Shown here: positions 50,891 to 59,635 of the stretch, piece after piece
How the letters are laid out: each line of letters begins with the position of its first letter
How positions within the stretch are numbered: position 1 is the stretch's first letter
Source of the DNA: Rossellomorea orangium
GTDB taxonomy: Bacteria; Bacillota; Bacilli; Bacillales; Bacillaceae_B
Assembly: GCF_019334305.1 (NCBI RefSeq)
Contig: NZ_JAHWGH010000014.1
Location: forward strand, 310,001-374,000
DNA: 64,000 nucleotides
Reading direction: 5' to 3'
Notes under the pieces: model-generated
Database searches by the model: none
The model's input: the letters and a program-made list of their open reading frames with translations, nothing else
Told to the model about the DNA's origin: nothing
Translations under genes and position numbers: made by a program

Positions 50891-52543
50891 ATGGAGAACA
50901 AATTACTCACCCTTTGGAGGTACTATCCCTCCGGCAGCATCCGCGTCGAGGAAATCTCTGAAACCCTGCAATTAAGCCATAAGCAGACCTCCCGCTACTT
51001 GAAAAAATGGAATGAAGAAGGATGGATCGCTTTCACCCCAGGCCGCGGACGTGGGAATGTATCGACCCTGAAATGGAAGAAAGATGTGGAGGAAGAGTTC
51101 GAAGAAGAAGTCGTGAGGCGGATGGATGAAGATCCGATCGACGAGAGCAGCAAGTATCTCATGTACAACTGGTCCACAGACAGCAAGATGAGGCTCATGA
51201 CGCATTTCCACAGTAAGCTCGGGTTCGTGAAGGAATCCAAAGATAAGCTAATCGTGCCGAAGCGCTATCCCTTTTTCTCCATCCACCCACTGGAGGCGGC
51301 CGACGTCATGAGCGCTCATCTGGTGGCAAACGTCTTCAACCGCCTCGTTTCCATTACAGTAGACGGGGACATCTTACCGGAACTTGCTCACAGCTGGGAT
51401 TCTTCTACAAGTAAACTTCGACTCTATTTAAAAAAGGATGTCCGGTTCCACGACGGCTCCATCCTGACCGCAAGAGATGTTGTCCACTGTCTCGAACAGC
51501 TAAAGAACTGCCATCACTATCAGGAACTATGGGAACCGATCGAAGAAATCGAGGTCAAAGCCCCTCTCATCATCGACATCCACCACCCCGGGGGCTGCAG
51601 TTACATCCTTCCCATGCTCACGATGATGTGTGCGAGCATCTATAAAGAAACCAAGGGACGGACCTTCGGAACAGGCTGTTTCTCTCTTGAGGAAAATACC
51701 GATTCAAAGACGACCCTCACCGCCTTCAAGGAACATTTTCAGGAGAGACCACTCCTTGATGCCGTGGAATTTGTCCAAGTCCCAAAGGATTTCAAAGGAA
51801 TCTATCATTCTCATATAGATGATAATCAATCTACTTCCGTTGAGGTTGAGAGTGACTCAGGGTTCGGGATTATCGTCATGAATGCACTTCCGGGACGAGA
51901 CTCCCAGATTCAACGAAAAGAAGTCCGGGATTATCTGCACTGGGTCATTGCGAAATACCGCCATACCCTCCGTGACCTCGATCCCCGCCTGACACCGAAT
52001 GGGAAAAGTATTATCGTCGGTCAGGATCAAGGCATGACGATCAACGAAGTGGACCGTCCCCTGCTCACCGAACCACTCGTGATCCGCTGCGCCAACCATA
52101 CAGCGAAGACCACCGAGTGGCTCGTGGAGATCTTTAAAAAAGAGGAAATCCCCGTCGACGTCCAGTGGTTTTCGTTTGCCGACACGCTGACAAGGCAGCC
52201 GGAGACCTTTCATGTGGATCTATTCGTACACGGGGAAATCTTTGAATCCAACCAGGATTTTTCGTTTTATCACTTTCTGAAAAATGGATATTCGCCTCTT
52301 CAAGGACTCTTTGAGAAAGGCAGCCCGTGGAAAGCATACCTGGACAAGTACTGCCATACTCCTTTTGAAAAATGGAACGAACTAAACATGACACTGGAGA
52401 AGAAGCTCATGGAAGAGTCAATCATGATTCCTCTATATTATGAGAAACGCTACATCCCGTTTTCAACGGATATAATGAATATCGAATTCAAGCATTTTGG
52501 GTATGTGGACTTTTCGAGGCTGTGGGTGCGGCCGGAGGTATAG
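50891..52543 (+). CDS. SgrR-like regulator with periplasmic-binding-type domain
   Basis: A 550-residue cytoplasmic protein. The first 110 residues form an SgrR-type winged helix (LLTLWRYYPSGSIRVEEISE, SHKQTSRYLKKWNEEGWIAF, TPGRGRGN). The rest is a solute-binding protein family 5 (SBP_bac_5) domain: LVANVFNRLVSITVDGDILPELAHSW-type segment, LKKDVRFHDGSILTARDVVH, and a C-terminal half ending in SIMIPLYYEKRYIPF. No signal peptide, so the binding domain senses an intracellular ligand, perhaps a peptide or sugar. ATG 50891 follows TAGGAGGAAAA. It is divergent from the MFS exporter gene, its likely target. Confidence 0.88.
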   Translation: MENKLLTLWRYYPSGSIRVEEISETLQLSHKQTSRYLKKWNEEGWIAFTPGRGRGNVSTLKWKKDVEEEFEEEVVRRMDEDPIDESSKYLMYNWSTDSKMRLMTHFHSKLGFVKESKDKLIVPKRYPFFSIHPLEAADVMSAHLVANVFNRLVSITVDGDILPELAHSWDSSTSKLRLYLKKDVRFHDGSILTARDVVHCLEQLKNCHHYQELWEPIEEIEVKAPLIIDIHHPGGCSYILPMLTMMCASIYKETKGRTFGTGCFSLEENTDSKTTLTAFKEHFQERPLLDAVEFVQVPKDFKGIYHSHIDDNQSTSVEVESDSGFGIIVMNALPGRDSQIQRKEVRDYLHWVIAKYRHTLRDLDPRLTPNGKSIIVGQDQGMTINEVDRPLLTEPLVIRCANHTAKTTEWLVEIFKKEEIPVDVQWFSFADTLTRQPETFHVDLFVHGEIFESNQDFSFYHFLKNGYSPLQGLFEKGSPWKAYLDKYCHTPFEKWNELNMTLEKKLMEESIMIPLYYEKRYIPFSTDIMNIEFKHFGYVDFSRLWVRPEV

Positions 52544-52636
52544 AGTGAACTGAATCGGACATATGTCCTTTAATTCCTAACGTAAGAACGGGTATCGTAA
52601 GAAAGAAGAAACCATTGCTGAATGAAAGAGGAGATC

Positions 52637-53632
52637 ATGATGACACCACCATCTATCTGTATGATAGGAGCAGGATTTCACGCCACCACCAATATTTATC
52701 CATCTTTGATAGAAGCAGGCGCGACCATCAAGGCTGTAGCCACCAGGAACATGGAGAATTCCAAGAAGGCTTTGCTTCGATTTGGCAGTACAGGGAATGC
52801 CTATGATCATCACATCACGATGCTTGAAGAAGAAGAGTGCGATGGAGTGATCGTTGTCGCTCAGCCCCGAGATCAAGCCCGACTCGTCATGGATTGCATC
52901 AAATCCGGAAAGCACGTGTTTGTAGAGAAACCACTGGGCATGACAAAGGACGAAGCTCAGGTCATCGCAGATGCGGCAGAAGAAGCTGGGGTTCAGGTCA
53001 TGGTCGGCTTTATGAAACGATATGCACCGGTCTACGAAACCCTTCATACCCTTATCCAGGAAGAAGAGCTGGGGTCGGTTCGGTCATTCGACGCCCGCTT
53101 CGCCGTCGACAGCACGCCGTTTTGTAAAAACGATGAGGAGTATCTGAAATTTGCGGCGATCCACCTAGTCGACCTTACCCGTTATTTGTTCGGTGAAGTA
53201 AGGAATGTGAAAGGGTTCAAGAATAGTGAGGGACCACATATCTCACAATGTCTCACCCTCGAGTTTCAAAACGGAGTGGTCGGAACGGTCTTTTTAAGCG
53301 GAATGTCGGCCTGGTCCCGAGAAAGTGAAAGGCTGCAGGTCACCTTCGATCACGGCTTTGCAGAAGCTGTGGAAATCGAAACCCTGCGCATTCACGCCTC
53401 CCAAACCTTCGAAGACCTTCCCTGGAAAGGATTAAAGGAAAGAGATACAGTCTTCACACCATCCGCCTCCCCCATGTCAGGAACCATGAGGGACCTGTAT
53501 CTTAGAGGATTTACAGGAGAAATGGCACACTTCCTCGCATGCTGCGTAGGAAAGAAGACATCACATTCCAACGCGAGAGACAACGTTGGGACGATGGCAT
53601 TATGCGAAGACATCCTTCAAGCATTAAAATAA
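52637..53632 (+). CDS. Gfo/Idh/MocA-family oxidoreductase
   Basis: A 331-residue NAD(P)-dependent sugar or polyol dehydrogenase-like protein. The Rossmann loop is ICMIGAGFHATTNIYPSLIE, the family motif is GKHVFVEKPLGMTKDEAQ (EKP), and the C-terminal domain has GFMKRYAPVY and AAIHLVDLTRYLFG with the catalytic-position His. The substrate is unknown. ATG 52637 with GAGGAGATC fits better than the in-frame ATG at 52622. It stands alone between the SgrR-like gene and a channel gene. Confidence 0.9.
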   Translation: MMTPPSICMIGAGFHATTNIYPSLIEAGATIKAVATRNMENSKKALLRFGSTGNAYDHHITMLEEEECDGVIVVAQPRDQARLVMDCIKSGKHVFVEKPLGMTKDEAQVIADAAEEAGVQVMVGFMKRYAPVYETLHTLIQEEELGSVRSFDARFAVDSTPFCKNDEEYLKFAAIHLVDLTRYLFGEVRNVKGFKNSEGPHISQCLTLEFQNGVVGTVFLSGMSAWSRESERLQVTFDHGFAEAVEIETLRIHASQTFEDLPWKGLKERDTVFTPSASPMSGTMRDLYLRGFTGEMAHFLACCVGKKTSHSNARDNVGTMALCEDILQALK

Positions 53633-53643
53633 TAGTCAGGTGA

Positions 53644-53678
53644 CGGGGACCAAGGGACCTGTCCCCTTGGCTCTTCTC
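53644..53678. repeat. GGGAC-type palindromic element, family B
   Basis: CCAAGGGACCTGTCCCCTTGG (53650-53670), with outer arms CCAAGGG/CCCTTGG, starts 12 bases after the oxidoreductase stop and is followed by CTCTTCTC. It probably acts as its terminator. Confidence 0.65.
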
Positions 53679-53735
53679 AACCTCTCACGCCATCTGTTAT
53701 GCTATCAACATCTCAAATCTATCAAAGGAGTCACC

Positions 53736-54086
53736 ATGATCTCATTCTTCCTCACCCTAAAACGACTGCTCAAAGCCCTCTGGCAGGCTTTTAAGCTAAA
53801 AAACTTCCAGGTTCTTTTCACCATGGTCCTGGTCATGTTATTCTCAGGCACATTTTTCTATGTGAAGCAGGAAGGCCTGGCCGTGATCGACGCCCTTTAT
53901 TTTTGCGTGGTCACGTTAAGCACGATCGGGCATCCCACCTTTGAACCTCAAACGCCTTTCGGCAAGATCTTCACGATGATCTATATATTCGGCGGTAACG
54001 GTGTGTTCATCGGGATGATCGGGTACGTGGCGTATGCCATGATCCAGAAACCGGAGAAACTAAAAAGGAATGCTGAGAAAGAATAG
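53736..54086 (+). CDS. Two-TM potassium-channel-family protein with divergent filter
   Basis: A 116-residue protein with two membrane helices (about 25-45 and 88-108) and a pore loop between them (GLAVIDALYFCVVTLSTIGH, then PTFEPQT). The layout is that of Ion_trans_2 two-TM channels. The selectivity filter, normally TVGYG, reads TIGHP, so ion selectivity may differ. A basic C-terminal tail follows (QKPEKLKRNAEKE) without an RCK domain. AAAGGAGTCACC precedes ATG 53736. Confidence 0.85.
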   Translation: MISFFLTLKRLLKALWQAFKLKNFQVLFTMVLVMLFSGTFFYVKQEGLAVIDALYFCVVTLSTIGHPTFEPQTPFGKIFTMIYIFGGNGVFIGMIGYVAYAMIQKPEKLKRNAEKE

Positions 54087-54098
54087 CATTCCTTTTTT
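54064..54098 (+). terminator. Terminator at the channel gene end
   Basis: AAAGGAATGCT (54064-54074) pairs with AGCATTCCTTT (54085-54095), followed by TTT. The stem includes the last codons of the channel gene. Confidence 0.75.
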
Positions 54099-54100
54099 GT

Positions 54101-54535
54101 TCATGACTTATAGGTGAAATAAGGACCGAATTCCTCATTATCATGTGTCTGGACATACGTCCAGGTGAAGTTTTTATCGACGATGTACACATCTTCTTCA
54201 TCCCGCAAGTCCTCCACTCCGAGCCTAGAGGCATTCTGTACGAGGAGAACATCTTCTTTTAGTTGATAAAACACAAAGCATTCTTTTTTGCGCTGTTTTT
54301 GAAAAAGCTCTTTCGCCTTCTCGCCAACAAAACGATCGGTCCTCTCCCAACTAAACACATGCCAAAGAAATCCGCAGGAGTACCGGTCACTGTGAAGAAA
54401 GATCGATTCCTTTTCTTCCTCGCTTAAGTGGGACACAAACGTCTCTTCCCACTTGTTCAACAGGTAGTTGCTCCATTCGGGTATTTCCACAACCCTCATA
54501 TGACGGGCGGCCAGTCTATCGTACAGGTCTATCAT
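54101..54535 (-). CDS. DUF4275 family protein
   Basis: A 144-residue soluble protein. Signature parts are WEETFVSHLSEEEKESIFL, SCGFLWHVFSWE and the C-terminal NFTWTYVQTHDNEEFGPYF. This is DUF4275, found in bacilli with no known role. ATG 54535 follows GGAGGAACG; upstream in-frame starts lack a ribosome binding site. It lies 13 bases after the lipoprotein gene stop (54549) and may be co-transcribed. Confidence 0.85.
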   Translation of the reverse strand: MIDLYDRLAARHMRVVEIPEWSNYLLNKWEETFVSHLSEEEKESIFLHSDRYSCGFLWHVFSWERTDRFVGEKAKELFQKQRKKECFVFYQLKEDVLLVQNASRLGVEDLRDEEDVYIVDKNFTWTYVQTHDNEEFGPYFTYKS

Positions 54536-54548
54536 CTTCGTTCCTCCG

Positions 54549-55235
54549 TTACCTAAGCGCTCGCTCAAACTCCAACGTCACGCCGTCCCCATTCTTCTCA
54601 TCAGCTTTCATGATGTTGACGGTTTGAATATATCCCTTCACTGCTTCATCCCCATGAGTCATCGAATTCGACGAATCAGCCTCCTTCAACACCTGTAGTC
54701 CGGCCAATTCATCCAGATTTCCAGCTTGTTTGATTAATTGTTGCTTGATTTCTTCTTCCTGCCCTTCCGGCTCGAAGGTCAATTCAAATCGATAGCGGGT
54801 CGACAAATCCGGTCTGAAGTAAGTCTTCTCCCGGATGGATCCATCTTCTTCCACCGAAGTGCCGATCCCTACCGTGTTGGCAGGCACTTCATTAAGGGTC
54901 CCGGCAGTTTCTTCTTCAATTTCTTCGGGTGTAGCATTTCCTTTATATGGTTTTAACTTAATTTCCAGAATTGTGTCAGGCGGAAGATCCGTATCCCCTG
55001 ATATCACCATATTCTCCCCATCCAATGTAAGAGTCGCATCAATTTTAAACGCAGGTTCCTCAAGCTCCTCCTCCTCGGCTTCCTCCTGCTCCTGCACATC
55101 CGCTGTTTGCCGATACTCTTTTTGGACTTCCTTCTGCTCTGCGTTCTGCGCGAATGGATTAAATACCACGCGACAGGCTGAGAGGAACAGACAGGATGAA
55201 AGGAGTACAACAAGTAGAACTATCTTTCGACACAT
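54549..55235 (-). CDS. Hypothetical lipoprotein
   Basis: A 228-residue lipoprotein with lipobox LSAC (Cys21), an acidic/Gln-rich linker (about 32-60) and a domain with strands such as IDATLTLDGENMVISGDTDL and RYRFELTFEPEGQEEEI. No family recognised with confidence. It precedes the DUF4275 gene on the minus strand and is divergent from the permease pair at 55353. Confidence 0.75.
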   Translation of the reverse strand: MCRKIVLLVVLLSSCLFLSACRVVFNPFAQNAEQKEVQKEYRQTADVQEQEEAEEEELEEPAFKIDATLTLDGENMVISGDTDLPPDTILEIKLKPYKGNATPEEIEEETAGTLNEVPANTVGIGTSVEEDGSIREKTYFRPDLSTRYRFELTFEPEGQEEEIKQQLIKQAGNLDELAGLQVLKEADSSNSMTHGDEAVKGYIQTVNIMKADEKNGDGVTLEFERALR

Positions 55236-55352
55236 TTACATATCACCTTCGACATTATTTTCTGAATTGTGTTTACTAATGCATGTCGTTATTGTAGCAT
55301 GAATATTGTAAAATTTGTAATTTTTCCTAAAGTTAGGCAGGGGAGTTTTTTT

Positions 55353-56237
55353 ATGAATAAAGCAGTACGCACACCCTTTCATTTTGTCATTGTGTTCATC
55401 GGTTTGTTTCTACTCAGCGGCATCAGCGCTTTATTGGATTATGATACAGAGCTTGTCATCAATGTAGGAGCATATGGCCTCAGGCTGTGGCAGACGATGC
55501 TTGAACTCGCCTCACCTTCTTCCATCATCGTCCTGTGGGGCGCAGAAGATAAACAATACGGGATGTTCGACATATTTCTCACTACCTACCCATATTCGTT
55601 CACCATTTTGTTCATCTCCTTTTTGGTCGCCATTCTGATTTCAGTTGTCGTAAGTTACCTGATGATGCTTATGCCGAGAAAGCTATTCCGGGCTTCAGAA
55701 AAAGTCGTCAACATTCTCGACGGAATTCCCGATGTCTTCCTCGTCGTGTTATTCCAGCTGTTCATCATCTGGCTGTTCAAAAAAACGGACTTCCTCTTAT
55801 TTGATATCTATACGACGGGGGAAGAACAGATTTATATGCTGCCCGTCATTTGCCTCTCGTTTCTGCCCGTGGTGTTTTTAGTCAAACAATTTTTATACCA
55901 ATTAAAAGAAGAGGAAAGTAAGCCATACGTAGAGTTTTCCTTTTCAAAAGGGTTCAAGAAGAGTTATACGATCTGGTTCCATGTGTTCCGGAATGTATGG
56001 ATCCATTTCTTCCTGCATTTGAAGCCGATCTTTCTGCTCATGCTCTCGAATCTGCTTGTCATCGAAATTTTATTCAATATCAAAGGCTTTATGACAGTCC
56101 TGCTCAGAACGGCAACGTCGTCATCACCAGCCTTTTTTATTGGGATGCTTCTGATATTCGTCCCATTCTACATCGTGTTTACGATCGGTTCCCTACTATT
56201 GAAGAAATGGCTGAAAGGAGGAGAATACCATGTCTAG
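55353..56237 (+). CDS. DppB/OppB-type ABC permease subunit
   Basis: A 294-residue permease with six predicted helices and the inner-membrane BPD_transp_1 domain. The ATPase-coupling EAA-like loop lies in the C-terminal half (VEFSFSKGFKKSYTIWFHV and NVWIHFFLHLKPIFL). The gene starts at MNKAVRTPF with GGGGAG 7 bases upstream. It overlaps the second permease gene by eight bases. Peptide or nickel uptake permeases of this family normally work with two ATPases and a binding protein, none of which is adjacent. Confidence 0.82.
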   Translation: MNKAVRTPFHFVIVFIGLFLLSGISALLDYDTELVINVGAYGLRLWQTMLELASPSSIIVLWGAEDKQYGMFDIFLTTYPYSFTILFISFLVAILISVVVSYLMMLMPRKLFRASEKVVNILDGIPDVFLVVLFQLFIIWLFKKTDFLLFDIYTTGEEQIYMLPVICLSFLPVVFLVKQFLYQLKEEESKPYVEFSFSKGFKKSYTIWFHVFRNVWIHFFLHLKPIFLLMLSNLLVIEILFNIKGFMTVLLRTATSSSPAFFIGMLLIFVPFYIVFTIGSLLLKKWLKGGEYHV

Positions 56238-57243
56238 ATCGCTCATCAAACGAATGACTTTTCCTGTCTTGATCATCGTCGGCCTCCTTGCGGCAAGCTT
56301 CCTGATCCCAGTGTTGAATCCTGACTATGATAAAATTACCCAATATTTAATGGATCACAACAATAAGGTGACGGCTGCACCGCCTTTTACGCCTGAAGAA
56401 ATGCCGCTCTTGGGGAGTGACCGGCTCGGCCGGAACTTTCTCTTACTCCTAATAGCCGGAGCAAAATTCACGATCTTTGCTGCCCTTTTCATCGCTGCAC
56501 TCAGGATGATCTTCGGCTTCGGATTCGCCCTTCTGTACACCTTTCTGCCGGGATCATTCACCCGTATATTAAAGGGACTGGGAGAAGCGTTCCAATACCT
56601 CCCCCTTGCCATTGTCGTGTTTGGACTCTTGGCCCCGCTCGAGGGAGCTTTTCAGGGAGATGCCCTCCCATCCGGCCGCTACTTCTTTATCCAGCTGGTG
56701 GGGATCGCAGCGATCACCATCCCTTCTCTCGGCATTTACCTGGGAGAAGAGATGAAGCTCTTTATGAAGCAGGAATTCGTCGATGTGTCGAAGAGCATGG
56801 GGGCAAGCCGCTTTCATTTAGTGAAGAAACATCTGGTGCCACAATTTCTGCGTCACTCGATTGTCTTATTTTCCGAGCAGGTGTCACAGGCCCTTTCCCT
56901 GCTCATTCAGCTCGGCATCATCCTCATGGCCCTCGGCGGCATGAAGGTGGCCGAATTCGCCATTGGTCCCTTTGAGCCCAGCAACCCGGTTTATTTCTCT
57001 AAAACGAACGAATTGGCCGCGACCATTAGTATGAATATCCAGCAGGTGTTCTCGACTCCGTTGCTTGTGGTTGTACCGCTGATCCTGTTCTCGATCCTGA
57101 TCCTTTCCATCAACTCCATCAGCTCCACGCTAAAGAGAGCTTTGATCGACAGTGATCTACCGGTGAAACAAAAGGTGAATGCAGAGGAGAAATCCAAAGA
57201 ACGGGTTGTGCGGTCGGAAGAATTGTTTACATTTAAGGGATGA
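56230..57243 (+). CDS. DppC/OppC-type ABC permease subunit
   Basis: A 337-residue permease. The N terminus has one helix and PLLGSDRLGRNFLLLLIAG, the DppC signature (G-x-D-x-x-G-R). The EAA-like loop is EFVDVSKSMGASRFHLVKKHLVPQF with the conserved Gly. Six further helices are predicted. It overlaps the DppB-like gene by eight bases. Its ATPase must be encoded elsewhere. A nearby SgrR-like regulator (50891) has the same class of binding domain, which may or may not be relevant. Confidence 0.88.
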   Translation: MSRSLIKRMTFPVLIIVGLLAASFLIPVLNPDYDKITQYLMDHNNKVTAAPPFTPEEMPLLGSDRLGRNFLLLLIAGAKFTIFAALFIAALRMIFGFGFALLYTFLPGSFTRILKGLGEAFQYLPLAIVVFGLLAPLEGAFQGDALPSGRYFFIQLVGIAAITIPSLGIYLGEEMKLFMKQEFVDVSKSMGASRFHLVKKHLVPQFLRHSIVLFSEQVSQALSLLIQLGIILMALGGMKVAEFAIGPFEPSNPVYFSKTNELAATISMNIQQVFSTPLLVVVPLILFSILILSINSISSTLKRALIDSDLPVKQKVNAEEKSKERVVRSEELFTFKG

Positions 57244-57283
57244 AGCACGGAAGCATAGGGACGGTTTCCGTGCTTCCTTTTTT
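57242..57283. repeat. GGGAC-type palindromic element, family A
   Basis: GAAGCACGG (57242-57250) pairs with CCGTGCTTC (57268-57276), followed by CTTTTTT; the left arm starts inside the stop codon of the DppC-like gene. It looks like a working terminator. Confidence 0.7.
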
Positions 57284-57373
57284 GATGAAAAGGCATCCTG
57301 CTTTTTTAGGCCAAAAATGTCGGGCAGGGCGTCTCTGATTTTGATTAAAATGGATGATGAAAGGGGGGATTCG

Positions 57374-58219
57374 ATGGACTGGCTTACGAGAATGAATCAG
57401 GTGTTGGATTACATTGAAGAACATCTTGATCAAGAGATAGACTATAAAGAATTAGCGAAAATCGCATACTGCTCGGATTTTCACTTTTCCCGGATGTTTG
57501 CCTCTCTATCGGGGATTTCATTATCAGAATATATCAGGCGCAGAAGACTGACCCGGGCGGCCTTCGATTTACAGAGAACCGATATCCGGATTTTAGAAGT
57601 GGCGAACACGTATGGGTACGAGTCTGCTGATTCGTTTTCCCGTGCTTTTATAAAAACGCATGGAATCAAACCATCTGAATGCCGTCATGAAGGGGTGCCG
57701 TTGAAAGCTTTTCCGAAAATATCCTTTCAATTGACGATAAAGGGAGACACGGAAATGGAATATCGAATCGAGCATGTGGAGTTTGAAATCACATTGGCAG
57801 GAAAAGGAGAAACAGTCAGCACCAACCGGGCCTTTAAAATCATTCCCACTCTTTGGAGCAAAGGGAAGAAAAACGGCTTCATGCAGGAATTAATTGATAT
57901 GTCGTGGAAAAATCCGAAATGCACATTGGAAGGCGTATTAGGGGTTTGTGGAAAAGAAGCGGCCATCATGGAGGAAGAATTCACCTATTTCATGGGAGTC
58001 CGCTATGACGGAGAGCCGCGCGAGGGAATGGAAACTGTGGTGATTCCGCCGAGTACGTGGGCCGTCTTCCCGAATGTCAGGGAAGCCTGGAAACGGTTAT
58101 ATACTGAATGGGTCCCTACCTCAGGATATGAACTGGCCAATTTACCGTGTATTGAATGTTATTATGGACCGGGACATAAGCCACGCCATGAATTATGGGT
58201 GCCCATCGTCACACCATAA
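57374..58219 (+). CDS. AraC-family regulator with GyrI-like effector domain
   Basis: A 281-residue regulator. The N-terminal AraC DNA-binding domain (about 5-105) has two helix-turn-helix motifs: YKELAKIAYCSDFHFSRMF and ILEVANTYGYESADSFSRAF, then HGIKPSECR. The C-terminal GyrI-like domain (about 120-281) has EYRIEHVEFEITLAGKGE, PSTWAVFPNVREAWKRLY and PTSGYELANLPCIECYYGPG, a ligand-binding fold as in Rob/SbmC. ATG 57374 follows GGGGGGATTC. Target genes are unknown. Confidence 0.93.
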   Translation: MDWLTRMNQVLDYIEEHLDQEIDYKELAKIAYCSDFHFSRMFASLSGISLSEYIRRRRLTRAAFDLQRTDIRILEVANTYGYESADSFSRAFIKTHGIKPSECRHEGVPLKAFPKISFQLTIKGDTEMEYRIEHVEFEITLAGKGETVSTNRAFKIIPTLWSKGKKNGFMQELIDMSWKNPKCTLEGVLGVCGKEAAIMEEEFTYFMGVRYDGEPREGMETVVIPPSTWAVFPNVREAWKRLYTEWVPTSGYELANLPCIECYYGPGHKPRHELWVPIVTP

Positions 58220-58252
58220 CTTCATGAACAACGGAGCTTACCCTTTAAAAGG

Positions 58253-58284
58253 GGCAATGGGCCAACATCCAGCCATTGCCTTTT
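58253..58284. terminator. Terminator between convergent AraC and Lrp genes
   Basis: GGCAATGG (58253-58260) pairs with CCATTGCC (58273-58280), followed by TTTTC; A-rich on the left side. Confidence 0.6.
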
Positions 58285-58289
58285 CATGT

Positions 58290-58709
58290 TCAAATAATCT
58301 TCCCGCTCACCGGTGAAGAAAGATTCATCATCGTATACGGTTCTCCATACTCCATAGACGCATCAATAAATGCTTCCAACAATTGATTGTTTCCGGTCAC
58401 AACCTTCACTAGATAACTGTATTCCCCAGTAAGCCGGTGACATTCTACAACGTGGGGATGTTCCTTGCAAAAGGCTCTGAATGCTTTACACCGATAGGTT
58501 TTCATCAATACAAAAGCTTTAACCGGTTTGTTCACCTTTTCCGGATCAATGATGGCTTTGTACCCCTCTATGACTCCCTGCTCCTCAAGCTTTCTAACCC
58601 TCTCTGTGACGGCAGGAACGGAAAGGGAGATTTCCTTTCCCAATTCAGTCATCGAAATCCTGCCGTTCACTTGCAATACGTCCAATATATGCCGGTTTAT
58701 AGTATCCAC
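58290..58709 (-). CDS. Lrp/AsnC-family regulator
   Basis: A 139-residue regulator. The helix-turn-helix is HILDVLQVNGRISMTELGKE with VPAVTERVRKLEEQGVIEGY, and the RAM ligand-binding domain follows (VKAFVLMKTYRCKAFRAFC, CHRLTGEYSYLVKVVTGN). It probably responds to an amino acid or related metabolite. GGTGGAGAATC precedes the ATG at 58709. Confidence 0.93.
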   Translation of the reverse strand: MDTINRHILDVLQVNGRISMTELGKEISLSVPAVTERVRKLEEQGVIEGYKAIIDPEKVNKPVKAFVLMKTYRCKAFRAFCKEHPHVVECHRLTGEYSYLVKVVTGNNQLLEAFIDASMEYGEPYTMMNLSSPVSGKII

Positions 58710-58855
58710 GATTCTCCACCTTCAAATGTAATGTAAACACCAATCATTTCCTTAATAATTTAAGAATAACAGTAAAAACCCCTAAGAAATAGCATGTAAA
58801 CAAATTCTTTTTTTCAATAAGATAATGGTATATCAATGAGAAAAGGGGTTTGGTT

Positions 58856-59050
58856 ATGGGATTAGAAATGAAGTCAATATGCGAAAAATGTGGAGACGAT
58901 GTTCATGGGGAGGCTTACATTTGTGTTCATGAATGTACGTTTTGTTCCTCTTGTACAAATGAAATGGCCAACATTTGCCCAAATTGTCATGGAGAACTGG
59001 TGAGACGACCGAAACATGCTGCGTCTTGTCCAATAGGAGGCCGGTCATGA
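58856..59050 (+). CDS. DUF1272 zinc-ribbon-like protein
   Basis: A 64-residue protein with cysteine pairs ICEKCGDD, CVHECTFCSSC and ICPNCHGELVRRPK, the DUF1272 pattern; it should bind zinc. ATG 58856 follows AGGGG by 7 bases. The stop overlaps the start of the isochorismatase gene (ATGA), so the two are translationally coupled, a common pairing in Bacillus. Confidence 0.88.
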   Translation: MGLEMKSICEKCGDDVHGEAYICVHECTFCSSCTNEMANICPNCHGELVRRPKHAASCPIGGRS

Positions 59051-59589
59051 AACGTGCACTTGTCATCATAGATGTACAAGAGACGTTCACCCATCCTCAA
59101 TGGGGAAAGAGGAATAACCCGTTTGCAGAGGACAATATCAAGGAATTATTAGATGAATTTCGGAAAAAGGAGGAAGAAATCATCTTTATCAAACATGTTT
59201 CAACGAATCCTCTCTCCGGCTTTCATCCAAACCATGAAGGTTCAGCGATTAAAGAAATCGTGAAACCTCTCGAAACAGAAACGGTTATCACAAAGGACGT
59301 AAATAGCGCTTTTATCGGCACCTCACTTGAAAGCCACTTACACGAAAGAGGCATCAAAGAAGTGGTGATCACAGGGTTAACGACTCCCCACTGTGTCTCC
59401 ACCACTACCAGGATGAGCGGAAATCTGGGATTCACCACGTATCTAATCGAGGATGCAACGGCTGCATTCGGAATCCACTATAAAGGGTCATTCATAGATG
59501 CCGAGACCGTCCATACCGTTTCTCTTGCCACCGTGCACGATGAATTTGCCACTGTGATAACGACCAGGGAATACCTTCGACGATTGTAA
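59047..59589 (+). CDS. Isochorismatase-family cysteine hydrolase
   Basis: A 180-residue hydrolase with the catalytic triad of the family: Asp in VIIDVQETF, Lys in VITKDVNSAF and Cys in GLTTPHCVSTTTR, preceded by the cis-peptide segment. Members hydrolyse nicotinamide, N-carbamoyl or related amides; the substrate here is unknown. ATG 59047 follows ATAGGAGGCC and overlaps the DUF1272 stop. Confidence 0.92.
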   Translation: MKRALVIIDVQETFTHPQWGKRNNPFAEDNIKELLDEFRKKEEEIIFIKHVSTNPLSGFHPNHEGSAIKEIVKPLETETVITKDVNSAFIGTSLESHLHERGIKEVVITGLTTPHCVSTTTRMSGNLGFTTYLIEDATAAFGIHYKGSFIDAETVHTVSLATVHDEFATVITTREYLRRL

Positions 59590-59595
59590 AGGGTA

Positions 59596-59622
59596 GAAGC
59601 ACGGGGACGGTTCCCGTGCTTT
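59596..59622 (+). repeat. GGGAC-type palindromic element, family A (terminator-like)
   Basis: GAAGCACGGG (59596-59605) pairs with CCCGTGCTT (59613-59621), followed by TTTTCTTTC, six bases after the isochorismatase stop. Confidence 0.7.
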
Positions 59623-59635
59623 TTCTTTCATCCAA

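Noticed and set aside
51650-51670. Family C core (AGGGACGGACCT) inside the SgrR-like gene
   Set aside because: It is inside a well-conserved coding frame, has no second arm, and is probably chance.
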